NCBI GenBank assembly: GCA_943328975.2
Contig: CALQCC020000027.1
Location: 1-60,672, forward strand
Length of the DNA stretch: 60,672 bases
Direction: 5' to 3'
From: Bordetella parapertussis
GTDB lineage: Bacteria; Acidobacteriota; Terriglobia; Bryobacterales; Bryobacteraceae
The position numbers were made by a program, and so were the translations under genes. Below the pieces are notes generated by a model. It saw nothing but the letters and a program-made list of their open reading frames with translations, had not been told where the DNA came from and ran no database searches. Positions 7,853 through 19,029 of this stretch are shown here, one piece after another (positions within the stretch are counted from its first letter, which is position 1; every line of letters begins with the position of its first letter).

Positions 7853-9670
7853 ATGAAGCAGGCAGCTAAGGTTTCTTTGATCGCCGCGGTCATCGCCGTG
7901 ACGGCGTTTCTAGTCCCGGCCCAGCAGTCAGGCACAGCCAAGGGCAAAGCCAAGCAGACCAAAGTGGACGACGCGGCCCTGCGCAACGCCGCCAAGAACG
8001 CCGAAGAGTGGGTCACCTACGGCCGCGACTACTCCGAAACGCACTTCAGCCCGCTGAAGCAAATCGACGCGAGCAATGTGAAACGCCTCGGCCTCGCCTG
8101 GTCCTATGAAACCGACTCCCCCGCCGGCGCCAACATCGAAGCCACCCCGCTGGTGTCGGGCGGAGTCATGTACGGCATCCTCGGCTGGAACGTCATGTTC
8201 GCACTCGACGCCCGCACCGGAGCCTTCAAGTGGCGCTGGGACCCGGAGATCAAGCGCGAGCACATCGCCACCCTCTGCTGCGGCCCCGTAAACCGCGGCG
8301 TCGCCATATACAAGGGAAAGGTCTACGCCGGCCTGCTCGACGGACGCCTGGTCGCACTCGATCAGGAAACCGGGAAGTTGCTCTGGCAGACCCAGGTCCT
8401 CGATAACCCCGACACCCTGCTCACCTCCGCTGTCCGCGTAGTCAAGGGCAAGGTCATCGTCGGTTCCAGCGGAGCCGAGCAAGCCGTGCGCGGCCAGTTC
8501 TCCGCCTATGACGCCGAAACCGGCAAACTCGCCTGGAAATTCTATACCGTGCCCGGCGATCCCGCTAAACCCTTTGAACATTCCGAACTCGCGATGGCCG
8601 CCAAAACATGGAACGGCGAATGGTGGAAGATGGGCGGCGGCGGAACCGTGTGGGACGCCATGGCCTACGATCCCGACGCCGACCTGCTCTACATCGGCAC
8701 CGGTAACGGTGGACCCTGGGCGCGCGATCTGCGCAGTCCCGGCGGCGGCGACAACTTGTTCCTCGGATCAGTGCTGGCCGTGCGCCCCGACTCTGGCAAG
8801 ATGGTCTGGTATTTCCAGGAGACGCCCGGCGAAAACTGGGACTTCACCTCCGTCCAGCCCTTCATCCTGGCCGACCTCCCCATCAACGGTCGCCAACGCA
8901 AGGTCTTGATGCATGCTCCGAAGAACGGCTTCTTCTACGTCCTCGACCGCATCACCGGCGAATTCATCTCCGGCGAGAAGTTCGTCCAACGCATGACTTG
9001 GGCCACCGGCCTCGACGCCAAGGGCCGCCCCATCGAAGCCAAAGGAGCGCGCTACGGCACCGAGCCGACGAAGATCTTCCCCGGCGCAGCAGGCGCGCGC
9101 AACTGGCAGCCCATGTCGTACAGCCCCATCACCGGACTCGTCTATATGCCCGTGAATGAAGCAAGCAGCACCTACGCCATCGACACCAACTTCAAGTTCC
9201 AGCCCGGCGTGCGCAACACCGGCATGAATAATCTGCGTCCCGCCACGCCCGCCGGAGCAGTCGCCGCACCGCCTGTCCCACAAACCGCCGCCCTCAAAGA
9301 ACCCGAAGGCGCCGAGAATCAACCCAACGTCGCCGGCCGCTTCCTCGTCGGCTGGGACCCCAAAACGCAAAAGGCCCGCTGGCGCATCTCTGGCGAAAAT
9401 AACTTCCTTCGCGGCGGAGGCACAATGGCCACAGCGGGCAACCTGGTGTTCCAGGGATCCATGGCATTCAACGCCGAAACCGGCGAGAAGCTATGGGAAG
9501 TGGACCTGGGCGGCAACTACGTCACGCCCATCACCTACATGCTCGACGGCAAACAATACGTCTCACTGTTCGCCCGCGCCGTGCCCAACAACCGAATGTT
9601 CACCTTCGCGCTCGATGGCAACGAACCGATCCCGGCCATGCGACCGGTACCGCCGCAGCCAGCTAAATAA
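7853..9670 (+). CDS. PQQ-dependent alcohol dehydrogenase (methanol/ethanol type quinoprotein)
   Basis: The 605-residue exported protein has a signal peptide and an eight-bladed beta-propeller with repeated tryptophan-docking motifs (such as GKLLWQ, GKMVWY, GEKLWEV). The vicinal cysteine pair C142-C143 in TLCCGPVNRG is the hallmark of PQQ alcohol dehydrogenases, and GENWDFTS contains acidic residues of the Ca/PQQ site. There is no fused cytochrome domain, so electrons must leave to a separate cytochrome; a small cytochrome c is encoded divergently. The ATG at 7853 follows an AGGAGG site. The substrate alcohol is unknown. Confidence 0.9.
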   Translation: MKQAAKVSLIAAVIAVTAFLVPAQQSGTAKGKAKQTKVDDAALRNAAKNAEEWVTYGRDYSETHFSPLKQIDASNVKRLGLAWSYETDSPAGANIEATPLVSGGVMYGILGWNVMFALDARTGAFKWRWDPEIKREHIATLCCGPVNRGVAIYKGKVYAGLLDGRLVALDQETGKLLWQTQVLDNPDTLLTSAVRVVKGKVIVGSSGAEQAVRGQFSAYDAETGKLAWKFYTVPGDPAKPFEHSELAMAAKTWNGEWWKMGGGGTVWDAMAYDPDADLLYIGTGNGGPWARDLRSPGGGDNLFLGSVLAVRPDSGKMVWYFQETPGENWDFTSVQPFILADLPINGRQRKVLMHAPKNGFFYVLDRITGEFISGEKFVQRMTWATGLDAKGRPIEAKGARYGTEPTKIFPGAAGARNWQPMSYSPITGLVYMPVNEASSTYAIDTNFKFQPGVRNTGMNNLRPATPAGAVAAPPVPQTAALKEPEGAENQPNVAGRFLVGWDPKTQKARWRISGENNFLRGGGTMATAGNLVFQGSMAFNAETGEKLWEVDLGGNYVTPITYMLDGKQYVSLFARAVPNNRMFTFALDGNEPIPAMRPVPPQPAK

Positions 9671-9935
9671 ACGCGGTGGTCTTCACGCCGCTAATCTCAA
9701 ACTGCTTGCGGCAACGAAGGTTCTTGCACATGGTCTTGTCATCCAACAAGACCATGTAGCTGAGGAACTTTGCGAAGCGCGCGCGGTCACGTTCGTCGGC
9801 GCCGCGCGGTAACTGCTCCAGCTTTTTCCGGACCAGCCAGCGCAGATCGTACGTATCCTGCGTCCGGCAGAACGGACAGTTGAGCGTCGCCGGCTTGGTG
9901 GTCGGCGACTCCCGGTAAAAGCTTTTTTCTTCCAT
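9663..9935 (-). CDS. small zinc-ribbon-like protein of unknown function
   Basis: This 90-residue cytoplasmic protein carries CPFC at about residues 20-23 and a second cysteine pair, CKNLRC, near residues 70-75, which together could bind one zinc ion. The middle part (LRWLVRKKLEQLP) is helical and charged. I recognise no family. Its ATG overlaps the aminotransferase stop (TAATG), so it is translated with that gene, and its 3' end overlaps the convergent PQQ dehydrogenase stop by eight bases. Confidence 0.62.
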   Translation of the reverse strand: MEEKSFYRESPTTKPATLNCPFCRTQDTYDLRWLVRKKLEQLPRGADERDRARFAKFLSYMVLLDDKTMCKNLRCRKQFEISGVKTTAFI

Positions 9936-11245
9936 TAGCGTGCTGCCAAACGATCGTCGGTGACTTTCTTAAAGCTGGCGGACAAGCGTTCGATAAACAT
10001 GTCGATATCGCCCTTGCCAACATTCATGGGAGGCGAAATGCGCAGCACGTTGCCGCTGATACCGCCCTTGCCCAACAAGATCCGATTTTCGCGCGCCGCT
10101 TCCAGCATCGCGTTGGTCGCAGCCGAGGCCGGAACCTTCGACTCACGATCTTCGACCAACTCCACGGCCAGCAGCAAGCCCATACCGCGGATATCGCCGA
10201 TAAGCGTGAACTTCTCCGCCAGTTCGTCTAGCTTGCCGCGCAGGTACGCGCCCATCTCGGCCGCGTTAATCATGAGTTTGTGCTCGTCGATATATTCGAC
10301 CACCGCCAGCGCCGCCGTCGTCGTGACCGGATTACCGCCGAACGTCGAAATCGTGAGGCCCTTATAGGCGTCCGCCACTTCCGGACGAGCCATCGTGATA
10401 CCGATCGGCATGCCGTTGCCCAGGCCCTTGGCGCTGGTGATCATGTCCGGCTCTACGCCGTAGTTATCGATGCCCCAGTACTTGCCCGTGCGGCCCCAAC
10501 CCGTTTGCACTTCGTCGCTGATGAACAGCCCGCCGAACTTCTTGACGATGCCGTGTACGATCTCGAAGTATTCCTTGGGAGGCGTGATCAAGCCGCCGAC
10601 GCCCTGAATAGGCTCGGCGATGAACGCAGCAATCTTGCCCGAGGTCGCGGTGCGGATGTGGTCCACCATGTCGCGCGCGCATTGCACGTTGCAGGTCGGG
10701 TACTTCAGATTAAGCGGGCAGCGGTAGCAGTAGCCGTTGATCGCGTGCGTGAAGCCCGCCGTCGGGGCTCCGCCTAAGCGCCAGGTGCCGACGCCGGTCG
10801 CGGCCATCGCCGCCGCCGAACGTCCGTGATAGCTGTGGCGCAGGGCGACGATCTCCGTCGAACCCGTGTACAAGCGCGCCGTCAGAAACGCCGTCTCGTT
10901 CGCTTCCGTACCGCTATTGGTGAAGTAGAACTTGCTCAGCGCACCGTTGCCGGGCGTCTTGGGCGCGACCTTCATCGCCAACTTAACCTGCGGCTCGGTC
11001 ACGTAAGCAGTGGAAACATGCTCCAGCGTGTCGATCTGTTCTTTGACTTTTTTGTTGACGTCGTCGTTGCAGTGGCCGACGCTGATGGTCACAATGCCAC
11101 CGAAAAAGTCCAGGTATTGGTTGCCGTCGGCGTCCCAAACGAATTGGTTCTTGGCCTTGGTCAACATCAGCGGTTCCTTGAAATAATGGAAAACGCTGGG
11201 GAAAATATGCTTCTGATGCGCGAGAATGATTTCCTGCTTGTTCAC
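9935..11245 (-). CDS. class III PLP-dependent aminotransferase (aspartate/AGXT2-like family)
   Basis: The 436-residue cytoplasmic enzyme transfers an amino group between an omega-amino or alanine-type donor and a keto acid. The PLP lysine is K273 in SAKGLGNG; the FTNSGTEAN phosphate-binding and SDEVQTGWGRTG motifs are intact. A cysteine-rich stretch, CYRCPLNLKYPTCNVQC, resembles a small metal-binding insertion seen in some homologues. GTG at 11245 is preferred (TGGAG six bases upstream, giving MNKQEIILAHQ) over the ATG at 11263. The substrate cannot be set from sequence. It precedes the zinc-ribbon gene in one transcript. Confidence 0.9.
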   Translation of the reverse strand: MNKQEIILAHQKHIFPSVFHYFKEPLMLTKAKNQFVWDADGNQYLDFFGGIVTISVGHCNDDVNKKVKEQIDTLEHVSTAYVTEPQVKLAMKVAPKTPGNGALSKFYFTNSGTEANETAFLTARLYTGSTEIVALRHSYHGRSAAAMAATGVGTWRLGGAPTAGFTHAINGYCYRCPLNLKYPTCNVQCARDMVDHIRTATSGKIAAFIAEPIQGVGGLITPPKEYFEIVHGIVKKFGGLFISDEVQTGWGRTGKYWGIDNYGVEPDMITSAKGLGNGMPIGITMARPEVADAYKGLTISTFGGNPVTTTAALAVVEYIDEHKLMINAAEMGAYLRGKLDELAEKFTLIGDIRGMGLLLAVELVEDRESKVPASAATNAMLEAARENRILLGKGGISGNVLRISPPMNVGKGDIDMFIERLSASFKKVTDDRLAAR

Positions 11246-11358
11246 GATTGCTCCAGCGTACATTATAGCCCGGTCGGCGTGGCTTCACCCAACCCGCCGC
11301 CCCATCTTCGCTGTTCTTACGCCTGTGCGCCCATCGACCACGCGCGTACACTAGAAGC

Positions 11359-11586
11359 ATGTTCCGGCACGTGGCCGCTGTTTCTCTGTTCCTGGCCTCC
11401 AGCCTGACCCTCTGCGCCCAGGCAACCGAATGCGTCGGCAGCGTCGCGATCACGACCTTCCGACTCTCCGCCTCCCCTTCCAGTGGAGGCTCCCCCGTCT
11501 GGATGCCGATGCGGCAAATAAACAACCTGCCCGCAGGCTATAAGGTTCGCTATCAGCCCGGCGCCGTCCCCCCCGACATGAGCTAA
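11359..11586 (+). pseudogene. N-terminal fragment (signal peptide) of the frameshifted exported protein continuing at 11582-13705
   Basis: The 75-codon frame begins with a good signal peptide (HVAAVSLFLASSLTLCAQA) and runs into TAA at 11584-11586. The next frame is open from 11582 (after a TGA at 11579-11581) and continues for about 700 codons without a signal peptide of its own. Dropping one base within about 11580-11585 joins them as ...PPDMSKDAAIALALVPKTG. The window for the shift is only about five bases wide and does not include the C7 run at 11568-11574. It is either a true mutation or an assembly error. Confidence 0.65.
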
Positions 11587-11608
11587 GGATGCGGCCATCG
11601 CGCTCGCC

Positions 11609-13705
11609 TTGGTCCCGAAAACCGGCGACGGACAATTCAGCATCCTGCCGCCCGGTCCCGCAGCCAGCACCGGTGAGTGGACTGTACCCTTTGACACCAG
11701 CGTCGTGATGCTGATCTTCGCCCCGCAGGGGTTTGAAGAAAAGCGCCTCACCACCCTGGTGACCCGCGATCCCGCCATCGTCTCCGCCCTGGCCGAATAC
11801 GCCGACCAGACCAACGATCTGGAGTCCACACTGGAAGCCCTGCGCAGTCTCGACGACGATACCGAGGCCGCCCTGGAACCTGGCCGCGCCAGCACGCCAG
11901 CCGAACTTGCGTTGCTCGCGCTCGTGCGAGCTTTGAACCCCGCGGTCTCCAGCTACGATCCCTTCGGCACCGGGCGCCGGGCCGGCCCCACCTCCAGAAT
12001 GGGACAAGGCGCAAACCTCTTCTTCGAAAATGCCGGAGGCGTCATACCGGGCGGCGGCGCTTTGCCCATGGTGAAGCAGTTCCTCATGCCCGATACCGAA
12101 TTCCGCAGCGTCTACGGTGCCGCAGCAGACTCCGCAACGGGCGCTGGAAGCATGACCCTGTGCGCCCAACGCCAACCACGCACACGCAACAAAGTCGCTT
12201 ACGTTTGGGCCTACCGCTTGACCAACGCCAAGGCACCCTCGGCCCAGATCGTAGCGACAGCGGATGGCGCGGCGGACGTCCCTATCGGCCTGCGCACCAG
12301 CGTCGCGCTCAAGCTGCCTCCCGGTGCGGATTGGGATCTCCTCGGCCGCGTTACAGACTGGGGTTTAGTCTCGCCATCCGGAGGCGCGCCTCTGCACATC
12401 ACCGCTTATCCGTCAGCGGCAACCCGCGAACTTCGTTTGGATCTCCGCAACTTCGCCGGCCTACCCGGTGTCTACCAAATCGAGGGCCGCTGGGATTGGG
12501 GCTCGCTACGGCTAGCCGGCTCAGTCCGTTTGCACCAACTCGACGCGCTCAGCGCCGCCAAGTTGACGCCGGAGTCGCAAGACAAACTGGTCATCGACAC
12601 TGGACCAATCGCACTCGATCTAACCGGCGCGAATCTGCGCTTCATCGAACGTGCGTGGATGCATCGCCCCGAAAGTGAACGCCGCATCGCCGTGGATCTG
12701 CCCGCCAAACGGGACGGCCCAGCAAACCGCCTGCGCGTGGAAGTCGACACAGATGGCCTGCACGCGGGATCCTATTTCCTCGCCCTGACCCGAGTTGACG
12801 GAGCCACCACCGACATCCCCGTGCGCCTGCTCACCGCCGCGCCCCGAATCGAAACCGCGGGCTTGCGGATCAACCTGGGAGATTCTGCCCGAACCATCGT
12901 GCTAAGCGGAACAGGCCTCGATCAGATTCAGGCGCTGGAATCACCGCTGGCCACGATCGAGCTGAAACCGGCCACCGCAAACGCCACCAAGCGCGAGGCA
13001 ACCGTTCGTTTGCGCCCCACCGCCGCCGCGGGCGCGACGCTGGAACTCGCCGCACGCGTCGATGGACGCACGGGCTTGCTGCACTTCCCCGGCGTCTTTC
13101 AGGTCGTCCCCGCACGCCCGCGCATCACTGCGGCCCGGACGGCGGCCCCGGCCGATCTCTCCATCCTCTTGCCCGAAGGGGAAATCCCCGCCGGGTCTTT
13201 CGTCAGCTTCACATTGAAAGTAGAATCCTCTTCTCAGTCAACCTTCAGCTTGAAGTGTGAGGGAGCAGCCAACGCAGTCCCACAGAGCTTCACCGCACCC
13301 GATTCAGGCACATTGTTCTTCTCCCTCGATCCCGGCTCCATCGGAAACACCGGCTGCAAACTAACCGCAGTAATGGAGAGCGAGCTACTCGGCGTTTCCG
13401 ATCCATTCACGCTGGGCACCATAGTCCGCGTACCCCGTATCGAGAAGTTCTCCGTCACCAATGATTCCGCTCCCGGCGGCTACGTCGCCGTGCTCGAAGG
13501 CTGGGACCTCGAAACAATTGAGCGCACAGGTTGGAACGCAACCCTGGGACTGCCGACCGCCGAACTTCCCCGCCCCATCGCCGGTCAAGGCGCGAAGCAG
13601 ACACTGCGCATCGCGATGCCCTGGCCGTCGCCCGCCCCCAAATCTCCGCTATTCGTTTTCCTACGCGGAGAATCCCAAGGCCGCGTCACTCGCATCACCC
13701 AGTGA
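11609..13705 (+). CDS. large exported beta-sandwich protein of unknown function (main frame, N-terminus lost to a frameshift)
   Basis: The visible frame from TTG 11609 encodes 698 residues; the frame is open from 11582 and almost certainly belonged to the signal-peptide ORF at 11359. An N-terminal helical/charged part (residues 1-120) is followed by an LFFENAGGVIPGGG segment and several immunoglobulin-like or IPT-like beta-sandwich repeats (for example IETAGLRINLGDSARTIVLSG). I recognise no enzyme motif. It would be a surface or periplasmic structural protein. It is followed 10 bases later by the metallopeptidase gene. With the frameshift it may not be made or exported. Confidence 0.6.
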   Translation: MVPKTGDGQFSILPPGPAASTGEWTVPFDTSVVMLIFAPQGFEEKRLTTLVTRDPAIVSALAEYADQTNDLESTLEALRSLDDDTEAALEPGRASTPAELALLALVRALNPAVSSYDPFGTGRRAGPTSRMGQGANLFFENAGGVIPGGGALPMVKQFLMPDTEFRSVYGAAADSATGAGSMTLCAQRQPRTRNKVAYVWAYRLTNAKAPSAQIVATADGAADVPIGLRTSVALKLPPGADWDLLGRVTDWGLVSPSGGAPLHITAYPSAATRELRLDLRNFAGLPGVYQIEGRWDWGSLRLAGSVRLHQLDALSAAKLTPESQDKLVIDTGPIALDLTGANLRFIERAWMHRPESERRIAVDLPAKRDGPANRLRVEVDTDGLHAGSYFLALTRVDGATTDIPVRLLTAAPRIETAGLRINLGDSARTIVLSGTGLDQIQALESPLATIELKPATANATKREATVRLRPTAAAGATLELAARVDGRTGLLHFPGVFQVVPARPRITAARTAAPADLSILLPEGEIPAGSFVSFTLKVESSSQSTFSLKCEGAANAVPQSFTAPDSGTLFFSLDPGSIGNTGCKLTAVMESELLGVSDPFTLGTIVRVPRIEKFSVTNDSAPGGYVAVLEGWDLETIERTGWNATLGLPTAELPRPIAGQGAKQTLRIAMPWPSPAPKSPLFVFLRGESQGRVTRITQ

Positions 13706-13715
13706 GGCCACCGCA

Positions 13716-14075
13716 GTGAGACCGGACGACTTCGACGCTCTGGTGGTCCGCGCGATGCGACGTATTCCCCCGCACTTTCGCGCCCGCATCGAAAACGTCG
13801 CCATCATCGTCGAACAGGAACCCCGCCGCCCCGGATTATTAGGTCTCTACCAAGGACGTCCCCTAACGCACCGCAGCGTGCACGATAGCTTTCAGATGCC
13901 CGACCAGATCACGATCTATCAAGGTCCGCATGAACGCATGGCGCGTAATCCCGAACACTTAGAGGAGCTGGTCGCCGAAACGGTGTGGCACGAAGTGGCG
14001 CATTATTTCGGACTCGACGAAGCCCAAGTCCGCCGAGCAGAGCGTCGCCATGCGAAATTGAAGAGACCCTCATGA
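13716..14075 (+). CDS. small metallopeptidase family protein (zincin, PF06262-like)
   Basis: A 119-residue cytoplasmic minimal zincin. It carries HEVAH near residue 90, with the two histidines and glutamate of a zinc peptidase, followed by FGLDEAQVRRAE, as in the short HExxH family common in actinobacteria and acidobacteria. Its substrate is unknown. The GTG at 13716 is chosen because a TGAGG element lies eight bases upstream and no ATG exists in frame. Its stop overlaps the thiE start (ATGA), showing translational coupling with no obvious metabolic reason. Confidence 0.83.
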   Translation: MRPDDFDALVVRAMRRIPPHFRARIENVAIIVEQEPRRPGLLGLYQGRPLTHRSVHDSFQMPDQITIYQGPHERMARNPEHLEELVAETVWHEVAHYFGLDEAQVRRAERRHAKLKRPS

Positions 14076-14629
14076 TCGATTGCTACATCACGGATCGCCA
14101 CGCCCTTCGTGGCGAAACACTGCTCGACTCCATCGCGCGCAACCTGCGCAACGGCGTCACCTGGATCCAGATCCGTGAAAAAGATCTCTCCGCCCGCGAC
14201 CTCTTCAACCTAGTCCGCTCCGCCATGGCGCTTCCGAATCCGCATGCGACCAAGTTCATCGTGAACACGCGCGTCGACGTGGCCCTCGCCGCCGGCGCCG
14301 ACGGAGTACACTTCCCCGCAGGGTCCCCCGAACCCAAACGCTGGCGCGGCATCACGCCCCCCGGCTTTCTTCTAGGCGTATCCTGCCACACCGTGGAGGA
14401 AGTGGCCGCAGCCCAACTAGAAGGCGCGACCTATGCCGCCCTGGCACCCATCTTCACGCCGATTTCAAAAACATCCACGCTCCCTCCGCACGGTACCGAT
14501 GGACTGGCACGCGCAGCCGCACGAGTCCAAATACCAGTACTCGCATTAGGCGGCATCACGCGCGAAAACTCCCCATCGTGCGTAGGGGCTGGAGCTAAGG
14601 GTGTCGCGGGTATTTCTCTATATCTATAG
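14072..14629 (+). CDS. thiE: thiamine phosphate synthase
   Basis: This 185-residue TIM-barrel enzyme couples HMP-pyrophosphate with thiazole phosphate to form thiamine phosphate. Family motifs are present: IQIREKDLSARDL, VNTRVDVALAAGADGVHF, GVSCHTVEEV and LALGGIT. The loop after YAALAPIF reads TPISKTST, close to the usual phosphate-binding T-P-T-K pattern. It is somewhat shorter than E. coli ThiE. The ATG overlaps the metallopeptidase stop by four bases. No TPP riboswitch was recognised; any regulation must act on the upstream genes. Confidence 0.88.
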   Translation: MIDCYITDRHALRGETLLDSIARNLRNGVTWIQIREKDLSARDLFNLVRSAMALPNPHATKFIVNTRVDVALAAGADGVHFPAGSPEPKRWRGITPPGFLLGVSCHTVEEVAAAQLEGATYAALAPIFTPISKTSTLPPHGTDGLARAAARVQIPVLALGGITRENSPSCVGAGAKGVAGISLYL

Positions 14630-14643
14630 CTGTCTCATCCTGC

Positions 14644-14649
14644 TAAAAT
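14644..14649 (+). promoter_or_regulatory. possible -10 element of a leaderless transcript
   Basis: TAAAAT ends six bases before the GTG start at 14656, and no Shine-Dalgarno sequence is visible. This spacing would place the transcription start on the start codon itself. No good -35 hexamer was found, so this is a weak proposal. Confidence 0.3.
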
Positions 14650-14655
14650 TTGGGC

Positions 14656-16919
<2,264 letters not shown>

Positions 16920-16971
16920 TCATTGTAGCAACCGCGCGTTTCAATCCGCCTAGCGGCTACAATAATCTGAG

Positions 16972-17433
16972 ATGCAGGTTACTGATATTTTCCTCGGCCT
17001 GGGCCAGGACCGCTTGGAACAACTCTTGCGCTCCGTCTCCATCGGCCGCCTCAAGACATACCAATTGTTCGATCGCATGAAGACGCGGTTGCACATGAAC
17101 AAGCTGAATTCGGAAGCGCTGCGGCATGCCGCCCCGCGTATCTGGAAGCGCATGGAAGAGCGCGACGAAGAGTTCACCGCAGAGCTGGCTCAGGCCATCC
17201 TGATCTCGCACTTCGACATGATCAAAGCCGTCCTGGACCACTTGGGCATCCCCCACGAAGAGGGTTTCTTCTCCAAAGATACCGACGTGGCGGCGCTGCT
17301 CAAAGACGGCTGGCAGGAATCCGCCTGGACCCAGTTCCAGGACAAGTTCGCCCAAGCGCCGCTGCTATTCTACATAAACCATTTAGGCTGGGAAGTCGCG
17401 AATTCCACCGAAGTCTTCGCGCCCACGAAGTAG
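16972..17433 (+). CDS. conserved-looking protein of unknown function, first gene of the pheST operon
   Basis: A 153-residue, mostly alpha-helical cytoplasmic protein with no signal peptide or membrane span. Segments such as ILISHFDMIKAVLDHLGIPH and DTDVAALLKDGW look like a folded domain rather than low-complexity sequence. I do not recognise it. It starts 106 bases from purA on the opposite strand, and its stop is six bases before the ankyrin gene, so it heads a four-gene transcript with ankyrin, pheS and pheT. Confidence 0.72.
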   Translation: MQVTDIFLGLGQDRLEQLLRSVSIGRLKTYQLFDRMKTRLHMNKLNSEALRHAAPRIWKRMEERDEEFTAELAQAILISHFDMIKAVLDHLGIPHEEGFFSKDTDVAALLKDGWQESAWTQFQDKFAQAPLLFYINHLGWEVANSTEVFAPTK

Positions 17434-17439
17434 CTTGTT

Positions 17440-17997
17440 ATGAAAGAACTGTTCGATGCCGTCCGAGCCAATGATGCGGCTCGCGTGGAAGCGCTGATCG
17501 CAGCCGACCCGACGCTCGCCATCTTCGCGGCGTCCATGTTGGGCGACGTCCCTCGCTTGGAAGCCCTACTGACAGCAAATCGCTCATTGGTCACCGCCGT
17601 CAGTACCGATGGCTGGACTCCTCTCCATCTGGCCGCGTTCTTCGGCAAACTCGAAGCCGCTCGTCTGCTGCTGAACAAAGGAGCCGTCGTGTCCACCCGC
17701 TCCAACAACGCCATGAACAATCATCCGCTGCACGCCGCAGCGGCCGGTGGACACTTGGAAATCGTAAAGCTCCTACTGGAACACGGTGCCGCCGCCAACG
17801 CTCAACAAGCCGGAGGCTGGATGGCTCTGCATGCCGCCTCGCAACATGGAAACGTGGAGATGGCCAAAGTCCTAGTAGCCAACGGAGCGGACCCCTCCGG
17901 CCGCGCCGACAATCAACAGCGTCCCATCGATCTGGCCTTGCTCAAGGGCCACCAGAGCATGGTCGACTACCTCGAATCCTGCGGAGCAACTCTCTAA
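17440..17997 (+). CDS. ankyrin repeat protein
   Basis: The 185-residue cytoplasmic protein consists of about five ankyrin repeats. Consensus units include DGWTPLHLAAFFGKLEAARLL, HPLHAAAAGGHLEIVKLLLE and WMALHAASQHGNVEMAKVL. Ankyrin proteins bind other proteins; no catalytic part is present. Its TAA stop is immediately followed by the GTG of pheS with no gap, and it follows the unknown 16972 gene by six bases. The tight packing suggests coordinated expression with phenylalanyl-tRNA synthetase. Confidence 0.9.
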   Translation: MKELFDAVRANDAARVEALIAADPTLAIFAASMLGDVPRLEALLTANRSLVTAVSTDGWTPLHLAAFFGKLEAARLLLNKGAVVSTRSNNAMNNHPLHAAAAGGHLEIVKLLLEHGAAANAQQAGGWMALHAASQHGNVEMAKVLVANGADPSGRADNQQRPIDLALLKGHQSMVDYLESCGATL

Positions 17998-19023
17998 GTG
18001 AACCCGGAAGCCATCATCTCTGAACTCCACGCGTCGGCAACCAAGTCGCTGGAAGCCGCCACCACGCTCGAAATGTTGGAAGCCGTGCGCGTCGAAGCCC
18101 TGGGCCGCAAAGGCAAACTCGCGGAAGTCAGCAAGACCTTCGGCAAACTCGCCCCCGAAGATCGCGCGAGCCTCGGCAAGCTACTCAACAGCGTCAAACA
18201 GGAACTCGAGGCCAGCCTCGACTCGCGTAAAGCCGCGTTGGAATCCGTCGCCCTCGACGCCCGCCTGGCCAGCGAATGGTTCGACCTCACCACGCCTGCC
18301 CCTGGCATCCGTCCCGGCCATCTGCACCCGGTCACGCAAGTACAGCGCGAAATCGAAGACTTGTTCGTCTCTCTCGGATTCGCCATCATGGACGGCCCCG
18401 AAGTCGAACAGGAGTATTACAACTTCGACGCCCTGAACATTCCGCCCGATCATCCCGCGCGCGACATGCAGGATACCTTCTGGCTGAAAGACGGCCGCCT
18501 GCTGCGCACCCACACATCTCCCGTGCAAATCCGCGCGCTGGAGAAATTCGGTGCCCCGCTGAAGATGATCGCCCCCGGACGCGTCTTCCGCAACGAAGAA
18601 GTCGACCCCTCCCACGAACACACCTTCTATCAACTGGAAGGCATGATGGTCGACCGCAATGTCTCCGTCGCCCACTTGATCTATTTCATGAAGACGCTGC
18701 TGTCGGCGATCTTCCACCGCGAAGTCACCGTGCGCCTCCGCCCGGGCTTCTTCCCCTTCGTCGAACCCGGCTTCGAACTCGACATTCAATGCCTCATCTG
18801 CGCCGGCAAAGGCTGCCCCGTCTGTAAGCAGTCCGGCTGGGTGGAACTCCTGCCCTGCGGCCTGGTGCACCCTGCGGTCCTGCGCTCCGGCGGACTCGAC
18901 CCCGATGAGTGGAACGGTTTCGCCTTCGGCCTCGGCCTGACCCGCCTGGCGATGATGCGCTACGCCATCGACGATATCCGCTTGTTCGCCAGCGGCGACC
19001 TGCGATTCCTACATCAGTTCTAA
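17998..19023 (+). CDS. pheS: phenylalanine--tRNA ligase alpha subunit
   Basis: The 341-residue catalytic subunit of the (alpha-beta)2 enzyme charges tRNA-Phe. An N-terminal coiled coil (about residues 1-85) precedes the class II core, with the NFDALNIPPDHPARDMQDTF segment (motif 2 follows in HTSPVQIRAL...RVFRNEEVDPSH) and motif 3 in FGLGLTRLAMMRY. It starts with GTG directly after the ankyrin stop, and pheT follows after six bases. A CxxC-x-CxxC-like cluster (CLICAGKGCPVC) near residue 265 is a normal variant feature of this subunit. Confidence 0.96.
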   Translation: MNPEAIISELHASATKSLEAATTLEMLEAVRVEALGRKGKLAEVSKTFGKLAPEDRASLGKLLNSVKQELEASLDSRKAALESVALDARLASEWFDLTTPAPGIRPGHLHPVTQVQREIEDLFVSLGFAIMDGPEVEQEYYNFDALNIPPDHPARDMQDTFWLKDGRLLRTHTSPVQIRALEKFGAPLKMIAPGRVFRNEEVDPSHEHTFYQLEGMMVDRNVSVAHLIYFMKTLLSAIFHREVTVRLRPGFFPFVEPGFELDIQCLICAGKGCPVCKQSGWVELLPCGLVHPAVLRSGGLDPDEWNGFAFGLGLTRLAMMRYAIDDIRLFASGDLRFLHQF

Positions 19024-19029
19024 TACGCG

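Noticed and set aside
11568-11574. C7 run as cause of the 11.58 kb frameshift
   Set aside because: Removing or adding a C there brings a stop codon (TGA at 11579) or the wrong frame, so the shift must be after position 11579.
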